A stretch of DNA of 31,559 bases from JAVBUY01 sp031552735 (GTDB taxonomy: Bacteria > Bacillota > Clostridia > Christensenellales > Aristaeellaceae): the NCBI GenBank assembly GCA_031552735.1, contig JAVBMF010000054.1, forward strand, positions 1 through 31,559. Reading direction: 5' to 3'. Both the position numbers and the translations under genes were made by a program. Positions 30,663 to 31,559 of the stretch are shown piece by piece. The notes under the pieces were generated by a model. The model did no database searches. It was not told where the DNA came from and saw only the letters and a program-made list of their open reading frames with translations. Numbering within the stretch: the stretch's first letter is position 1; each line of letters opens with the position of its first letter.

Positions 30663-31559
30663 ATGCGCATCGAAGTAGCCAAAAGCGCCGGGTTTTGCTT
30701 TGGTGTGAAACGCGCGCTGGACCTGGTATCAGCCGGACTGGCGCAGGGCGGCGTGTGGTATTCGTTAGGGCCGCTAATCCACAACCCGCAGGTGGTCGCC
30801 GAGATGGAGCGAAAAGGCCTGCGCACGGTGGATGACGTCGCCGACGCGCCGGAGGGCACGCTGGTGGTGCGCTCGCACGGCGCGCCGCCGCAAGTATATG
30901 CCGCCGCCGAACAGCGCGGGCTGAACGTGCTGAACGCGACCTGCCCCTGTGTGGGACGCATCCACGAACAAGTGGCGGCCTACAGCGTGGACGGCGCTGC
31001 GGTGATCATCGTCGGTGAGCGCGACCACCCGGAGGTGCAGGGCATCGCCGGTTGGGCAAAAGGCCCGGTCTATGTGCTGGGCGACGTGGCCGAGGTGGAT
31101 GACCTGCCCCCCACAGCGCAAGCGTTGCTGGTGTCGCAAACCACCAACACGCAGCAGCGGTTCAAGCAGCTTGCCGAAGCGCTCGCAGGGCGCGTGGCCA
31201 ACCTGACCGTGGCCAACACCATCTGCAACGCCACCGCCAGACGCCAGGACGAGGCCAGAGAGCTGGCGCGCAGGTCCGACGTGATGCTGGTGGTCGGCGG
31301 CAAGAACAGCGCCAACACGCAGAAGCTGCTGCACCTGTGCCTTGAGAACTGCCCGCGCACCATCGCCATCGAAACTGCGGAGGAAATCCCCCTGGACTTC
31401 ATTCGTCCAGGTGATCATATTGGGATTACAGCCGGTGCATCGACGCCAGGCTGGCTACTTAAGGAGGTTGTCACTCGGATGAACGACATGGAGAAGCATG
31501 ACCAAGGACTAGACCAGGCGCAGAGCGACTTTATGGCCGATGTCGAGGCGACGTTGGTC
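30663..31559 (+). CDS. ispH: 4-hydroxy-3-methylbut-2-enyl diphosphate reductase (IspH), probably fused to S1; cut by window edge
   Basis: The frame is open to the right edge (299 codons). IspH is the iron-sulfur enzyme of the last MEP step. Its three cluster cysteines are visible: Cys12 (AGFCFGVKRA), Cys94 (NATCPCV) and Cys188 (ANTICNAT), along with VRSHGAPP, SQTTNT and GITAGASTPGWLL. IspH normally ends shortly after that last motif (about residue 280); here the frame continues with an acidic linker (MEKHDQGLDQAQSDFMADVEATLV). This is how the clostridial IspH-ribosomal protein S1 fusions begin, but the S1 repeats lie outside the window. The ATG follows GGGAGG with a short 3-nt gap. Confidence 0.93.
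   Translation, partial: MRIEVAKSAGFCFGVKRALDLVSAGLAQGGVWYSLGPLIHNPQVVAEMERKGLRTVDDVADAPEGTLVVRSHGAPPQVYAAAEQRGLNVLNATCPCVGRIHEQVAAYSVDGAAVIIVGERDHPEVQGIAGWAKGPVYVLGDVAEVDDLPPTAQALLVSQTTNTQQRFKQLAEALAGRVANLTVANTICNATARRQDEARELARRSDVMLVVGGKNSANTQKLLHLCLENCPRTIAIETAEEIPLDFIRPGDHIGITAGASTPGWLLKEVVTRMNDMEKHDQGLDQAQSDFMADVEATLV

Overview
The window reads as chromosome of a GC-rich, endospore-forming member of the Clostridia. Direct evidence is a set of sporulation and germination genes (spo0A, a SipL-like gene, spoIIR, sleB, ypeB), purine-rich Firmicutes-type ribosome binding sites before nearly every gene, and the clostridial order cmk - plsC - ispH, with ispH apparently running on toward a ribosomal S1 fusion. 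Genus cannot be told from the sequence; a relative of the Christensenellales is a guess. No tRNA, rRNA, CRISPR array, transposase or prophage gene was seen.

Layout. 1-5560: an uptake/catabolic cluster with the end of a TRAP permease, a BCCT transporter, an IclR regulator, a hydroxypyruvate-isomerase-like TIM barrel protein and a glyoxylate-carboligase-like ThDP enzyme. A 15-bp inverted repeat lies in the BCCT/iclR divergent region and a near copy lies at the start of the ThDP enzyme transcript, so one regulator probably controls both sides. 5649-6906: bioY behind a strong promoter overlapped by a BirA-type operator, then uridine kinase. 7125-13087: a secreted GH18 hydrolase, a small proline-rich protein, a membrane-anchored beta-propeller protein and glycerol kinase. 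13351-15823: spo0A with 0A boxes, then a GntP-family permease. 16068-21507: the SipL-like gene with a sigma-E-type promoter, ispE, spoIIR, sleB and ypeB. 21772-23367: a tight three-gene operon (DUF1934, unknown, metallo-beta-lactamase fold). 23482-31559: pyrG, a repeat protein with a lysine-rich tail, a small membrane protein on the minus strand, type III glutamine synthetase, a HutP-family protein, cmk, plsC and ispH (cut by the window edge).

The observations most worth following are: (1) the CTP synthase has lost the glutaminase nucleophile cysteine (Gly380) while keeping the synthase motifs, which predicts an ammonia-only enzyme; (2) a 166-nt structured intergenic repeat occurs twice, after the SipL-like gene and after ypeB, with five hairpins and two compensatory base-pair changes in one stem; (3) the carboligase-like enzyme has the canonical ThDP glutamate that true glyoxylate carboligase lacks; (4) two transcription units of the catabolic cluster share an operator; (5) a glycine/leucine repeat protein ends in a histone-H1-like basic tail.
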